A stretch of DNA of 64,000 bases from Russula earlei (Eukaryota > Basidiomycota > Agaricomycetes > Russulales > Russulaceae), in contig JAGFNK010000005.1 in the NCBI GenBank assembly GCA_025769875.1, positions 303,555-367,554 of the forward strand, read 5' to 3'. A program made the position numbers and the translations under genes. The notes beneath the pieces are model-generated. The model was not told the origin of the DNA and did no database searches. It saw only the letters and a program-made list of their open reading frames with translations. How positions within the stretch are numbered: the stretch's first letter is position 1; every line of letters begins with the position of its first letter. Of the stretch, positions 62,579 to 64,000 are shown one piece after another.

Positions 62579-63961
62579 CTAGGTCCTATTTTTCCAACAG
62601 TGGACAGCCACAGGGTGACCAGAGAGGTTTCGCGCAGCGACGAATGCCTCAATACATTTCGGAACAGATCCCAATGGCTGGATGCCGCTCAATAAAATGT
62701 TCTGTAGCGCTGGTAGGACCTCTGTTACTCTTTCATCCGCGAGCTCTTCCAGCGCTTGGCAGACATGTGGCGCAACTTGATCCGATAGGTGCAGATCCCT
62801 CACAGCAGCGAACGGGTCCAGGAGTTCCAACCATTGAGTGGCTTCCATGTCATCTTTCCAGTGTGATTGAGGAACACGATCCGTGATGTCAAGCTGTACC
62901 AAAGTGGAGAGGAGGGGAAAGGATGAGCTGCAGACCTGGGCCAGAGATGCAAGTTGCCAATCTAACTCCCTGCAGCTTATTTCCACCGAGAGCTTCAGAA
63001 GCCGATTTGTGATTCCCAAAATTGTGATTCGAATTGCGCGATCGGAAGTGTACACAGTTGCCCTGTCGCATGTCTTGGATGATTCTGCCTGATTGATCAA
63101 CCGATGAAGTTGTGGGATCACAAAGTCGATGTCCATGAAGAATGTTACGTCGAGTATATTGAGAAGGGGAGCCTCGATATGGGCCAGTAAGTCTTCCAAG
63201 TACTCGTGAACGCCTTGGAATACAAGTTCGGTAAGAGCGGAGAGGACAGAGGGTGTGAGCGGAGGTGAAGGTCGACCTTCCGGATATCGAGGCGATTGGA
63301 ATTCAAGGCGAAGGATTTCAAGTCTGGACATGACCGACAGGGCGGTGACCAGATCCTGGGGAGAAATGTAACCTGAATTGGGGATATTGAAAAGGTTAAG
63401 AACGACAAGTTGATTTGCAGACAAAAGTAGTTTAGGAATTCCTGGAAATGGACAATTTCCCAAAACGAGATGTCGTAGAAGTGGGGCTAATCCGCCCAAG
63501 AACGAATCTCGAAGGGACATCACAGTGTTTTTTGCTACCCAAAACTGCAGAGATGTCAGCTCCGGGAATGGTTTCTGCATCGCTGCTGCCAGTCTTTCCC
63601 GATGTGATGTTGGAATAAGGGGAAAGTGGATTGCACATATACGATGGCGATGCTCCGACTCGAGGGCACCAGCTATGTTTCCCCAGGTGTCGAGGAATGG
63701 GTATGTGGATTCATATGACGTGCAATCATGTTTTATCACCACAGGCAAGACTGGCCAGACGTCCAGCATTTCGGACAGGGGTCTTTTCCCTCTGTACTCA
63801 AGTTGCAGGTCCAGGCGACGTGGCGAAGCAAACACGACATGTCGCCATCTTTGACAAACATGGACCAGTGTATGCCATCCGCTTGTCTCTGTGTGCCAGT
63901 CATTCACATAAAAGCAGAATATTCCCACAAGGATCTCATCAGGGAGCGTGTTGATTGTCAC
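62579..63961 (-). CDS. F-box/LRR protein, 5' end at or beyond the window edge
   Basis: F-box proteins recruit targets to SCF ubiquitin ligases. The open frame begins TINTLPDEILVGIFCFYVND (F-box) and continues with leucine-rich repeats, such as LLRHLVLGNCPFPGIPKLLL, MSRLEILRLEFQ and LSALTELVFQGVHEYLEDLL, to the stop at 62579. No in-frame ATG occurs before about residue 63. The segment matching the relic's MMTNDQ start has ATA in place of ATG and an in-frame TGA, so the true start either lies in an exon beyond the window (acceptor near 63,971) or is lost. This lineage-expanded family has many decayed copies in mushroom genomes. Confidence 0.75.
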   Translation of the reverse strand: MTINTLPDEILVGIFCFYVNDWHTETSGWHTLVHVCQRWRHVVFASPRRLDLQLEYRGKRPLSEMLDVWPVLPVVIKHDCTSYESTYPFLDTWGNIAGALESEHRHRICAIHFPLIPTSHRERLAAAMQKPFPELTSLQFWVAKNTVMSLRDSFLGGLAPLLRHLVLGNCPFPGIPKLLLSANQLVVLNLFNIPNSGYISPQDLVTALSVMSRLEILRLEFQSPRYPEGRPSPPLTPSVLSALTELVFQGVHEYLEDLLAHIEAPLLNILDVTFFMDIDFVIPQLHRLINQAESSKTCDRATVYTSDRAIRITILGITNRLLKLSVEISCRELDWQLASLAQVCSSSFPLLSTLVQLDITDRVPQSHWKDDMEATQWLELLDPFAAVRDLHLSDQVAPHVCQALEELADERVTEVLPALQNILLSGIQPLGSVPKCIEAFVAARNLSGHPVAVHCWKNRT

Positions 63962-64000
63962 CTGGTCTGAAATGATTGGTCAGAGGTCGTTTATGGACAC

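Overview
This window looks like nuclear DNA of a basidiomycete fungus, most likely an Agaricomycete. Genes are compact and rich in short (about 45-130 nt) GT..AG introns. They encode eukaryotic housekeeping proteins (cytosolic and mitochondrial ribosomal proteins, RPB8, RAD51, MMM1, ADP/ATP carrier) next to fungal families such as a chitin deacetylase-like protein, F-box/LRR proteins and a Kex2-type repeat precursor. I infer the class from protein style and intron density; I ran no search. Intron positions were read by eye from reading frame, splice sites and known family motifs.

Layout. 1-1.9 kb: no gene, one 7-nt tandem repeat. 1.9-4.1 kb: secreted chitin deacetylase-like gene whose 3' end is duplicated in inverted orientation at 12.4-12.66 kb. 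4.2-6.0 kb: divergent ribosomal pair RPL21/RPS9. 6.2-10.5 kb: large CNH-domain protein. 10.7-12.7 kb: a G-rich degenerate repeat and gene relics. 12.7-15.4 kb: acyl-CoA synthetase ending in a peroxisomal signal. 15.4-17.3 kb: no confident gene. 17.3-24 kb: Rab5-type GTPase, arrestin-like adaptor, SWI1-type ARID subunit. 24-32.6 kb: DUF1764 protein, D-2-hydroxyglutarate dehydrogenase, a RAP1-like BRCT/Myb protein, CDK11-type kinase, MMM1, RPB8. 32.9-36.2 kb: RAD51, mitochondrial uL4, RPS16. 36.4-44.6 kb: a kinase-like protein, a second BRCT/Myb RAP1-like gene, complex I NDUFA11-type subunit, and an EED/ESC-type WD40 protein. 44.9-45.5 kb: a secreted precursor with four tandem peptides between KR sites. 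45.8-61.3 kb: ESF1, NudC, SIZ/PIAS SUMO ligase, ADP/ATP carrier, IRC3-like helicase, bifunctional pseudouridine catabolism enzyme, TTI2. 61.4-64 kb: an F-box relic and an F-box/LRR gene running to the window edge.

Many genes sit head to head with short shared upstream regions. The most novel-looking locus is the repeat precursor at 44.9-45.5 kb. Also notable are two RAP1-architecture genes about 10 kb apart, and recurrent single-base frame breaks in otherwise well conserved genes, which point either to consensus indel errors or to real decay.
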